DNA of 21,294 nucleotides from CAYYTU01 sp964474655 (GTDB lineage Bacteria > Chloroflexota > Anaerolineae > B4-G1). Below, piece after piece: positions 6,157-12,097 of this stretch. The DNA lies in assembly GCA_964474655.1 (NCBI GenBank), contig CAYYTU010000051.1:1-21294 (forward strand). Direction: 5' to 3'. The notes below the pieces were generated by a model, which saw nothing but the letters and a program-made list of their open reading frames with translations, made no database searches and was not told the DNA's origin. A program made the translations under genes and the position numbers. The stretch's first letter is position 1. Each line of letters starts with the position of its first letter.

Positions 6157-6380
6157 ACAAGAGACAACACACAGTCGTTCTGGTCTACTCCACCAGCCAC
6201 GCCATCCGCGCGGAGAAGGTGCTGGCGATGGCCGGGATAGATTGCAAATTGATCCCGGTGCCGCGCCAGCTTAGCTCCGACTGCGGCGTCTGCGTCCGCG
6301 TGCGACGGAGGGAACGAGAAGCGGCACGCCGGGCGCTGGACGAGGCCGGCGTGGAGATCGAAGGGATTCACGATATTTGA
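6153..6380 (+). CDS. DUF3343 small protein, putative Se/S carrier
   Basis: The protein has 75 residues. The core VYSTSHAIRAEKVLAMAGIDCKLIPVPRQLSSDCGVCVRV is typical of DUF3343 (shown in parts: VYSTSHAIRAEK at 11-22, SSDCGVCV at 41-48). C44 after SSD is the family cysteine, and C47 adds a possible pair. Members are often encoded beside SelD, YedE and selenium-related PLP enzymes and are suspected to carry selenium or sulfur; no reaction is proven that I know of. The start ATG 6153 overlaps the TGA of the desulfurase gene (6154-6156), and GAGGAGA lies just upstream. The ORF was chosen over a longer frame from 6000, which is out of frame with the desulfurase and has no family match before residue 52. 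Confidence 0.88.
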   Translation: MNKRQHTVVLVYSTSHAIRAEKVLAMAGIDCKLIPVPRQLSSDCGVCVRVRRREREAARRALDEAGVEIEGIHDI

Positions 6381-6389
6381 GGACGTTGA

Positions 6390-6458
6390 TGGATTGGTAA
6401 GTTGGTAAATTGGTAGGTGGGTAGGTGGGTAGGTGGGTAGGTGTGGCTTACCAATCTA
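6390..6458 (+). repeat. G-rich 8-bp tandem repeat inside an inverted repeat, before selD
   Basis: GGTAGGTG is repeated four times at 6412-6443, with GGG runs at 6419, 6427 and 6435. It is flanked by GATTGGTAAG (6392-6401) and CTTACCAATC (6447-6456), a perfect 10-bp inverted repeat extended by a G-U and a T-A pair. Smaller TTGGTAA copies precede it. The stretch fills most of the 122-nt gap between DUF3343 and selD. The tandem part could form a two- or three-layer G-quadruplex. Confidence 0.85.
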
Positions 6459-6502
6459 CCCGCCCGTAGAGCGTACTGAACCACCGATAGGCAAGGAGGG
6501 CT

Positions 6503-7552
6503 ATGACTCGCGAGGAGATTCGCCTGACGGCGTTGACCAGCGCGGCCGGTTGAGCGGCCAAGATGGGTCCCGAGACCCTGGCGCAGGTTCTGCGCCCATT
6601 ACGAAACTTGTTCCCCGCCGATCAACACCCGGATCTGTTGGTCGGCCTGGCGGTGAGCGACGATGCCGCCGTCTACAAGATCGACGACGAGACGGCCATC
6701 ATCCAGACGCTCGATTTCTTCACACCCATCGTCGATGGTCCGTACGATTACGGTGCCATCGCCGCCGCCAACGCTATGAGCGACGTCTACGCCATGGGCG
6801 GCGAGGTGGTGCTGGCGCTCAATATCAGCGCTTTCCCGCCGGATCTGCCGCCGGACGTCATCAGCGAGATTCTGCGTGGCGGGGCGGAGAAGGTGGCCGA
6901 GGCCGGCGGGGTGCTGGCCGGCGGACACACCGTCGACGACGAGGAGCCCAAGTACGGCCTCTCGGTGATGGGGATGGTTCATCCCGAGCGCGTGTGGACC
7001 AAGGCCGCGGCCCGCCCGGGCGACGTGCTGGTGCTGACCAAGCCGCTGGGCGTGGGCCTCATCACTACCGTGCTAAAAGCCGGGCAGGCCGCCCCGGCCC
7101 ACGTGGCGGCGGCGGTCGAGAGTATGAAGAAACTCAACCGCGAGGCTATGCAGTTGATCCAGCGGGTCGGCGTGCACGCCGTCACCGACGTGACCGGTTT
7201 CGCGCTATTGGGCCATGGAGTGGAGATGGCAGAAAAAAGCGGTGTGGGGCTGCGCTTCCACCTGAGCCAGATTCCACTCCTGGACGGGGCGGAGGAGTAC
7301 GCCGATATGTGGCTCTTCCCCGGCGGCACCTGCGACAACGAGCGCGCCTATGAGCACGCCGTGACATTCGCGCCGGGGATCGAGGAGGAGATGCAGCAGT
7401 TACTCTACACGCCAGAGACCTCGGGCGGGCTGCTGGTGGCCGTACCAGAAGAGAAGCTGGACGCGCTCATGTCGCTCTTCGCCGCGGCCGGGCACCCCTG
7501 CTGGGTCATCGGCGAGGTGGTGGGGGAGAGAGGAATCGAGGTTCTGGCCTAA
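6503..7552 (+). CDS. selD: Selenide, water dikinase, a selenoprotein (UGA = Sec17)
   Basis: SelD makes selenophosphate from selenide and ATP in the cytoplasm, the selenium donor for selenocysteine and selenouridine. The frame starts at ATG 6503, after AAGGAGGG and an in-frame TAG at 6488, and runs 349 codons with one internal TGA at 6551-6553. It reads MTREEIRLTALTSAAG-U-AAKMGPETLAQV. The TGA falls exactly at the catalytic Cys/Sec (Cys17 in E. coli, motif GxGCxxK), followed by catalytic Lys20; the second Cys of that motif is Ala here. Downstream come DDAAVY (53-58), LDFFTP (70-75), NAMSDVYAMGG (90-100), GGHTVDD, DVTGFALLGHG and TPETSGGL, all standard SelD/AIRS motifs. A search that treats TGA as stop would begin wrongly at 6563 and lose the active site. 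A hairpin follows the TGA. Confidence 0.95.
6554..6584 (+). promoter_or_regulatory. Candidate bacterial SECIS element for Sec17 of SelD
   Basis: Directly after the TGA, GGGTC (6565-6569) pairs with GACCC (6574-6578) across loop CCGA, 17-20 nt after the TGA. Below it GCCA (6557-6560) pairs with TGGC (6579-6582), and GC/GC pairs at the base (6554-6555 with 6583-6584). The AGAT (6561-6564) between the two stems is a bulge that includes a U. Position, bulged U and short upper stem match the general plan of bacterial SECIS elements. The loop G is third rather than first or second, so the exact fold is uncertain. Confidence 0.65.
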
Positions 7553-7559
7553 AGGCCAC

Positions 7560-8387
7560 TCAGCTCCAGATCGCCACCGGGACTGCTTTCTTGGGCAGCC
7601 CATACTCTGAGGCCAAGACCTCCGGATGGCGCACCAACGTCCACTCGCCGTCGAAATCCAGCGCCCTGGCCGCCAGCGCGACGTGGCTCATAATGATGCC
7701 CGCGTCGATGGGAGCAGGCTTCACCGTCGCCAGCATCAGCTCCGAGGGCCGGACCACGAAGCGCCACGGCTGAGCGTTGTGAGCCGAAGGCGCGATCCTG
7801 GCGTGCTCAAGCACGGTGACCAGCGTCGAATCGGCCTCCTGCGGCGACCAGGGAGTGCCCCAGCGACCATCGAAGGCGAGCTCTGTGAGAGGCTTGCGCT
7901 TGTGGCCCCCGGCCAGTCTGCGCACAAGACGACTGTGGAAGCGACCGAAGCCTTCCTCCTTGGGGTAACCCAGGGCGCAAACGGCCCCCACCAGCTCGCC
8001 TGGCGCCAGCCCGACCACCTCACCGGCGCTTTCGGCGTCGAACGTGCCTGTGATCCAGCAAGTGCCCAGGCCCAAGCGCGTCGCCTCCAGCACAACTTGC
8101 TCCAGCACATAGCCTAGATCGATGTGGGCTTCTTCGCTGTCCGTGGACAGCACGCCCACCAGCAAATGAGGCGCGTTCTGGATAAGACCGTAAGAGCCAA
8201 TCATAAACGTGAGAACACGCTTGGTCTGATCGACGCCGCTGACCAGCTCGATTCGCGGCGGATAATCGGTCACGTGGTCAGCTTCCTGGGCCAGGCTAAG
8301 CAAGCGCTGTGAAAGCGCTACATCAACCGGACGCTCTTCATAGCTGCGCACACTGATCCGTTGGTGCATTGCGGCCAGAACATCCAT
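7560..8387 (-). CDS. Nitroreductase-family FMN oxidoreductase
   Basis: The 275-residue protein belongs to the nitroreductase family. The N-terminus MHQRISVRSYEERPV is the typical FMN phosphate-binding RxSxRxY/F segment. Later RIAPSAHNAQPWRF (197-210) repeats the FMN-contact SxxNxQPW motif normally seen near the N-terminus. The central LGYVLEQVVLEATRLGLGTCWITG is the usual dimer core. The arrangement, with the SAHNAQPW motif late, fits the longer TM-nitroreductase type with two related halves. It would reduce a substrate with NAD(P)H via FMN; the substrate is unknown. The start is ATG 8387, 11 nt after the stop of the DUF1385 gene, so it is the second gene of that operon. It converges on selD with only 7 nt between stops. 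Confidence 0.85.
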   Translation of the reverse strand: MDVLAAMHQRISVRSYEERPVDVALSQRLLSLAQEADHVTDYPPRIELVSGVDQTKRVLTFMIGSYGLIQNAPHLLVGVLSTDSEEAHIDLGYVLEQVVLEATRLGLGTCWITGTFDAESAGEVVGLAPGELVGAVCALGYPKEEGFGRFHSRLVRRLAGGHKRKPLTELAFDGRWGTPWSPQEADSTLVTVLEHARIAPSAHNAQPWRFVVRPSELMLATVKPAPIDAGIIMSHVALAARALDFDGEWTLVRHPEVLASEYGLPKKAVPVAIWS

Positions 8388-8398
8388 TGCTCTCTCTC

Positions 8399-9280
8399 TT
8401 ACTCCTTCCCGTCGTCAGTCAGAACTGCTTTCAAGGCTTCGATTGCAACTTCCACCATCTCATCGTCCGGCTCGCGCGTCGTCAAACGCTGAAGAGACAG
8501 ATTGGGCTTGACCAGCACTTGCATCCACGGCCGGCCGGCAAAGCGCGCCGATAGACGCAAAAACTCGTACGAGACACCGACCAGTACGGGCAACAAGGCC
8601 AACCGACTCGCCAGGCGCCAGAGCAGCGAAGGCGGCTTGAGCGGCGCGAAGACGATCACCGTGAGCAGCGCCATCGTCAGCAAGAAGGAGGTGCCACAGC
8701 GCGTATGGGCGGTCGAAAAGGCCTGGATCGTCTCGACGGTCAGATCCCGCCCATGTTCATAAGCGTTAATGGTCTTATGCTCCGCGCCGTGGTAGGCAAA
8801 CACACGCTCAATCTCGGGCAGGAAACCGATAGCCCAGATGTACCCTACGATCAGGATCAAGCGCACGACGCCTTCCGCCAGGCTGACGAGCCACTCCGAC
8901 GGGAGAGACGAAGCCAACAACCCAACCAGGAACGAGGGCAGCAGCATAAAAAGCCCCACGCCCAGGCCAATACCCAGCGTGGCCGAACCCCAGCTGGCCG
9001 GGCCGGAAAGGGAGGCATCCTCTCCCACCGCCACATCGGCCGACATCATCAGCGCCTTCATCCCCAGGCCCAAAGCATCCCACAACATCACCAGCCCCCG
9101 CAAGAAGGGAATGCGGCTGATCGGGCCGCGATAGAGCGCCTCGTTTAACGGCTCCGTCTCCACGACGATATTACCCTCAGGAGGACGGACGGCGACCGCC
9201 ATCGTGCGTGACCCGCGCATCATCACGCCTTCGATGATGGCTTGCCCACCGTAGTTGAATGAATCCTCGTTTGATGCCAT
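8399..9280 (-). CDS. DUF1385 (YqhQ-like) integral membrane protein
   Basis: This 293-residue membrane protein has DUF1385 hallmarks: YGGQAIIEGVMMRG (10-23), AYHGAEHKTINAYE (about 162-175) and STAHTRCGTSFLL (about 189-201). Hydrophobic stretches near 101-126, 135-155, 198-215 and 223-240 are likely membrane helices. The His, Glu and Cys residues of the motifs suggest a metal-binding or catalytic role, but the family function is not known to me. Start ATG 9280 was chosen because GGAGAGG lies 5-6 nt upstream; an upstream in-frame start at 9301 lacks a ribosome binding site. A near-consensus promoter at 9347-9375 drives it, and the nitroreductase gene follows after 11 nt. Confidence 0.9.
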   Translation of the reverse strand: MASNEDSFNYGGQAIIEGVMMRGSRTMAVAVRPPEGNIVVETEPLNEALYRGPISRIPFLRGLVMLWDALGLGMKALMMSADVAVGEDASLSGPASWGSATLGIGLGVGLFMLLPSFLVGLLASSLPSEWLVSLAEGVVRLILIVGYIWAIGFLPEIERVFAYHGAEHKTINAYEHGRDLTVETIQAFSTAHTRCGTSFLLTMALLTVIVFAPLKPPSLLWRLASRLALLPVLVGVSYEFLRLSARFAGRPWMQVLVKPNLSLQRLTTREPDDEMVEVAIEALKAVLTDDGKE

Positions 9281-9346
9281 AAATTCCTCTCCAGGGACCA
9301 AATACTTTTCTAGCTGGTCGGGCGAGCAATCACCTCCCCCAACGTG

Positions 9347-9375
9347 ATTCTATACACTGGAGTCTATGCTGTCAA
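9347..9375 (-). promoter_or_regulatory. Promoter of the DUF1385-nitroreductase operon
   Basis: Minus strand -35 TTGACA (9375-9370) and -10 TAGAAT (9352-9347) with a 17-nt spacer. The start codon 9280 is about 65 nt past the -10 box. Confidence 0.82.
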
Positions 9376-9400
9376 CGAGTTCGACTGCCGTGAATAGAAG

Positions 9401-9427
9401 AGAAAAGGCCGGGATAGCCCCGGCCTT
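9401..9427 (-). terminator. Intrinsic terminator after the HNH gene
   Basis: AAGGCCGGG (9405-9413) pairs with CCCGGCCTT (9419-9427) across a 5-nt loop. On the minus strand it is followed by TTTTCT. It lies 24 nt after the stop of the HNH gene and separates it from the DUF1385 promoter. Confidence 0.88.
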
Positions 9428-9450
9428 CGCGTTAAATGACCTCGGTCTTA

Positions 9451-9993
9451 CTACCAACCCCGTAGATACTCGGACCATTCCTCCAAGTTATCGGTATAGC
9501 GACTGAAGATATACTCCGCAGAAGCCTTGGGCTCAAAGGGCTGGCGCAGCAGCTCCATCCCACATTCAGATGGCGTGTAGCCCCCTTTGCGTCGATTACA
9601 CTCCGGGCAAGCCGCTACCAGATTTTCCCAGGTGTAGCCCCCGCCCCGGTGCTGAGGCAGGACATGATCAATGGTCAATCTTCTCGACTGGCGCCCGCAA
9701 TACTGGCAACGATAATTATCTCGCCGCAAGATCTCTCGCTTGCACAAGCGTACTCGCGGACGAGGGCGATGAACCATATAAGACAAGCGGATGACGGATG
9801 GGCGCTCGTACGTCCGTGAGACCGTGTGGATGAAGCCACGACCGTTTTCTAATACGGTAGCCTTGCCGGCCAGGACCAAACCCATTGCCCGTTTCGTGTT
9901 GCAGACGTTGAGAGGTTGATAGTTCCCGTTAAGCAGTAAGACAGGATCGTCCAGCGTTCTTCCGTTCGCCCCGAATTCACACCTCCTTGCCAT
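9451..9993 (-). CDS. HNH endonuclease
   Basis: The protein carries an HNH nuclease domain: RRDNYRCQYCGRQS with a CxxC zinc knuckle, then LTIDHVLPQHRGG (DH metal and catalytic pair), NLVAACPECNRRKGG with the second CxxC and the Asn. Before it lies a conserved segment DPVLLLNGNYQPLNVCNTKRAMGLVLAGKA, typical of a chromosomal HNH family of about 160-190 residues. It would cut DNA with a bound metal ion; the physiological role is unknown. The start is uncertain. ATG 9993 gives 180 residues without a good ribosome binding site; the frame extends to TTG 10050; homology begins only near the DPVLLLN segment. A near-consensus promoter (10137-10165) and a terminator show it is a single-gene unit. Confidence 0.9.
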   Translation of the reverse strand: MARRCEFGANGRTLDDPVLLLNGNYQPLNVCNTKRAMGLVLAGKATVLENGRGFIHTVSRTYERPSVIRLSYMVHRPRPRVRLCKREILRRDNYRCQYCGRQSRRLTIDHVLPQHRGGGYTWENLVAACPECNRRKGGYTPSECGMELLRQPFEPKASAEYIFSRYTDNLEEWSEYLRGW

Positions 9994-10093
9994 TGGCAGA
10001 TTCGGCGTCCCACCCGGGCGGCGACGGATCTTCGGTGGTGGGTCGGACAATAGTTTTCAAACTTGTTCCAGCGCGACGCACCCTCAATTCCAT
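9977..10093 (-). CDS. Possible 38-residue upstream ORF in the HNH leader
   Basis: From ATG 10093 a frame of 38 codons ends in AAGGAGGTGTGA (stop 9979-9977), so a perfect ribosome binding site forms its last codons. It overlaps the HNH N-terminus in another frame. Its own ribosome binding site is weak and its product (MELRVRRAG...) resembles nothing I know. It may be a leader ORF for coupled translation of HNH, or chance. Confidence 0.25.
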   Translation of the reverse strand: MELRVRRAGTSLKTIVRPTTEDPSPPGWDAESANGKEV

Positions 10094-10136
10094 CGGCCTG
10101 GGAGCATCGCTCGCCGGAATTCCTCAATTCATTATC

Positions 10137-10165
10137 AGTATAACACACTTGACCTCAAGCGTCAA
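10137..10165 (-). promoter_or_regulatory. Promoter of the HNH gene
   Basis: Minus strand -35 TTGACG (10165-10160) and -10 TATACT (10142-10137), spacer 17 nt. The -35 box overlaps the last codons of the glycosyltransferase gene. Transcription would start near 10130. Confidence 0.8.
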
Positions 10166-10910
10166 CGCTCGCGCCGTGCAACGCTCGTAAGCAGCGATAC
10201 TTCTTCAGCTCATAATAAGCCATCAGAGCGCTCAAACGGAGACCGTGGAGGCCATCGCGAAGCCCACCCAAGGTGACGAAGCGCCACCAAAATTGGCGCA
10301 AACATTGAGTGTAGGGCGTGTAGATGCGAGGATGAACGCCTTCATCGTAGAGAATGCGGGCATCGATCTCGTTATAGCGTTCCTGGCGAGCCTTGAAGTC
10401 GGCCAAGTCATCGTAATTGTAGTGAATCAGAGGATGGTCCAGCTGCCCCTCGGAGCCATCGGCGACGGCGATTTCGTGAACAGGGCGCTCCCAGTGGACA
10501 TGGCCCCTGCGAAGCAGACGGGGTTGGTAGTCCGGATACCACCCGGCGCCCTTCGTGAGCCGCCCGAAGATGTAGTTGTGCCGCGGAATCCACCACAGCA
10601 CCTCTTCGCGTTCCTCCACGAGCAGCGACTGAATCTCCTCGGCCAGCTCGGGCGTCACCCGCTCGTCGGCGTCGACGAAGAGGATCCAATCAGCCTCCAC
10701 GCGATCCATCGCGGCGTTCCGCTGTTGAGCGTAGTTCTGGAAATGGTTTTGGATGACTATCGCGCCCGCTTCCCGTGCGGCTTCCACAGTCCCATCTTGG
10801 CTGAAGGAATCCAAAACGACCGCTTCATCCGCCCACCGCAGGCTGGCAACGCAATCGGCGATGTTTTTCTCTTCGTTCTTGGTGAGGACGACGGCGCTCA
10901 GCGCACTCAC
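10155..10910 (-). CDS. Family 2 glycosyltransferase (WaaE/KdtX-like)
   Basis: This 251-residue GT-A protein starts SALSAVVLTKNEEKNIADCV. It has the nucleotide-sugar Asp (DSFSQDGT, about 34-41) and the DxD motif FVDADERV (79-86), then GAGWYPDYQPRLLRR and WERPVHE, typical of LPS-core or related glycosyltransferases of the WaaE type. It would add a sugar to a lipid or surface glycan at the inner membrane face. The start was set at GTG 10910 because it overlaps the stop of the KTSC frame as GTGA and because homology begins right there. The frame continues upstream to 11072, but those residues come from the KTSC gene in another frame. It is the last gene of the phnD-headed run. Confidence 0.87.
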   Translation of the reverse strand: MSALSAVVLTKNEEKNIADCVASLRWADEAVVLDSFSQDGTVEAAREAGAIVIQNHFQNYAQQRNAAMDRVEADWILFVDADERVTPELAEEIQSLLVEEREEVLWWIPRHNYIFGRLTKGAGWYPDYQPRLLRRGHVHWERPVHEIAVADGSEGQLDHPLIHYNYDDLADFKARQERYNEIDARILYDEGVHPRIYTPYTQCLRQFWWRFVTLGGLRDGLHGLRLSALMAYYELKKYRCLRALHGASVDA

Positions 10911-11118
10911 GAGACACGGTAGTAGGGATACATATCGATGATGTGCGCTCGCATATACCGTCCCTTCGATTCGGCCTCCATCAAGCCCTCGTACTCCTCT
11001 GGAGGCACATCCTCGTAGTGGTAATATTGCCGCTGTTGAAGATGACCTCCAGCGTTCGGGTCTCGGCATCATAGCCGGCCGCGTGAATCATACTGGATTC
11101 GACAGTTTCCAGTTCCAT
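10907..11118 (-). pseudogene. KTSC-domain small protein, broken by a 1-base deletion
   Basis: ATG 11118, after AGGAG, opens MELETVESSMIHAAGYDAETRT-LEVIFNSGNI, a KTSC-domain beginning. At about 11023-11028 the frame breaks. In the next frame it continues YHYEDVPPEEYEGLMEAESK, then GRYMRAHIIDMYPYYRVS and TGA (10909-10907). One extra T in the ATATTAC stretch would restore a normal 70-residue protein (G-N-I-Y-H-Y). As it stands, translation ends early after about 45 residues. KTSC domains are thought to bind nucleic acid or metal, not firmly known. The gene is 10 nt after one glycosyltransferase gene and overlaps the next by GTGA. A real mutation, a sequencing error and a programmed shift all remain possible. 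Confidence 0.85.
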
Positions 11119-11128
11119 TTGTCTACTC

Positions 11129-12082
11129 CTATTTCTCATAAGATGATACAATCTGATAAGCTTCCAGGCGATCATCCAACTCCGCCGCCTCGATCTCACC
11201 GCGTCGATGGGCCGCGCGAGCCTGGCGGATCTCGCGGCGCATGCCGAGGCGCACGAGGGAGCGAGCCAGGCGGCGTTTCCATGCCGGATAGTGCTTCTCG
11301 AAGAGCCGCAGGCGGCTGCGCCACAATGCGACGAGCGTCTTGGTGCGTACTTGCTCGCTGCTCTTGCCAACGTGATGGACGACCTTCGCGCTCGGCACGC
11401 AAAGCGCACGCCAGCCGGCCTTTCGCATCCGCCAGCACCAGTCGATCTCCTCGCAGTACATCCAGAAGGCCTCGTCCAGCAGGCCGATCTGGGCGATGGC
11501 CTCCGTGCGCACCATCATCGCGGCACCCAAAGGATGGTCGATGCAGAACGGGGTCTCGGCCTCGTAGCGCTGGCGTGGATAGCGCCCGTTGAGCGGCGTC
11601 TCGTAGAGGCGATCCGGAAGCGGGAAGAGCTCGAAGGCCAGCTGCAGCAGCCCCGGGAAGTGAAAGGCGCTGTGCTGAAATGAGCCATCGGGATAGAGTA
11701 GCTTCGCCCCAGCAACGGCCGCCTGCGGACGCGAAGCCAATGCGTCCACCAACGTGGCCGTCGCTCCTGGCCGCACCTCCGTATCTGGGTTCAGAAGCCA
11801 GACGAAAGGATGGCGAGGGGCGCGCTGTGAATGGCGAATCATGGCTTCGAGCGCCTGGTTGTTGGCGACGGCGAAGCCCAGGTTCTCGTCGTTAGCGATC
11901 AGATTGACGGCGGGGAAGGCCTCTCGCACCATCGCCGGCGTGCCATCGCTGGAGGCGTTGTCCACCACCCAGACATCGGCCTCGATCTCGGCGCGCGTCA
12001 GGTCCGCAAAGAGGGAGCGCAGGCACGAGGCCAGCAGCTCCCTCACGTTCCAGCTGACGATGACGACGGAGAGGTTAACCAT
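11129..12082 (-). CDS. Family 2 glycosyltransferase (rhamnosyltransferase/WbbL-like)
   Basis: This 317-residue GT-A protein begins VNLSVVIVSWNVRELLASCL. It has VVDNASSDGT (39-48), the NENLGF-like DENLGFAVANNQAL (65-78) and LLNPDTEVRPG (96-106), the DxD-equivalent of this subfamily. Later GAAMMVRTEAIAQIGLLDEAFWMYCEEIDWCWRMRKAGW carries the acceptor-side EEIDW motif. Such enzymes add rhamnose or another sugar to cell-surface glycans. The C-terminus is basic with amphipathic helices that may touch the membrane. It starts 15 nt after the phnE stop, with an AGGTAGG site close to ATG. The stop TAG (11131-11129) is part of the ribosome binding site of the KTSC gene, so these genes form one operon. 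The substrate is not known. Confidence 0.9.
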   Translation of the reverse strand: MVNLSVVIVSWNVRELLASCLRSLFADLTRAEIEADVWVVDNASSDGTPAMVREAFPAVNLIANDENLGFAVANNQALEAMIRHSQRAPRHPFVWLLNPDTEVRPGATATLVDALASRPQAAVAGAKLLYPDGSFQHSAFHFPGLLQLAFELFPLPDRLYETPLNGRYPRQRYEAETPFCIDHPLGAAMMVRTEAIAQIGLLDEAFWMYCEEIDWCWRMRKAGWRALCVPSAKVVHHVGKSSEQVRTKTLVALWRSRLRLFEKHYPAWKRRLARSLVRLGMRREIRQARAAHRRGEIEAAELDDRLEAYQIVSSYEK

Positions 12083-12097
12083 CCTACCTGTCTATAC

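Noticed and set aside
6433..7353. Plus frame of 306 codons overlapping selD
   Set aside because: It starts in the G-rich repeat and reads selD out of frame, giving an Arg/Gly-rich product; SelD motifs in the other frame are unambiguous.
10911..11072. N-terminal extension of the second glycosyltransferase up to 11072
   Set aside because: These codons are the second half of the KTSC gene in another frame; the family homology starts at GTG 10910, which overlaps the KTSC stop.
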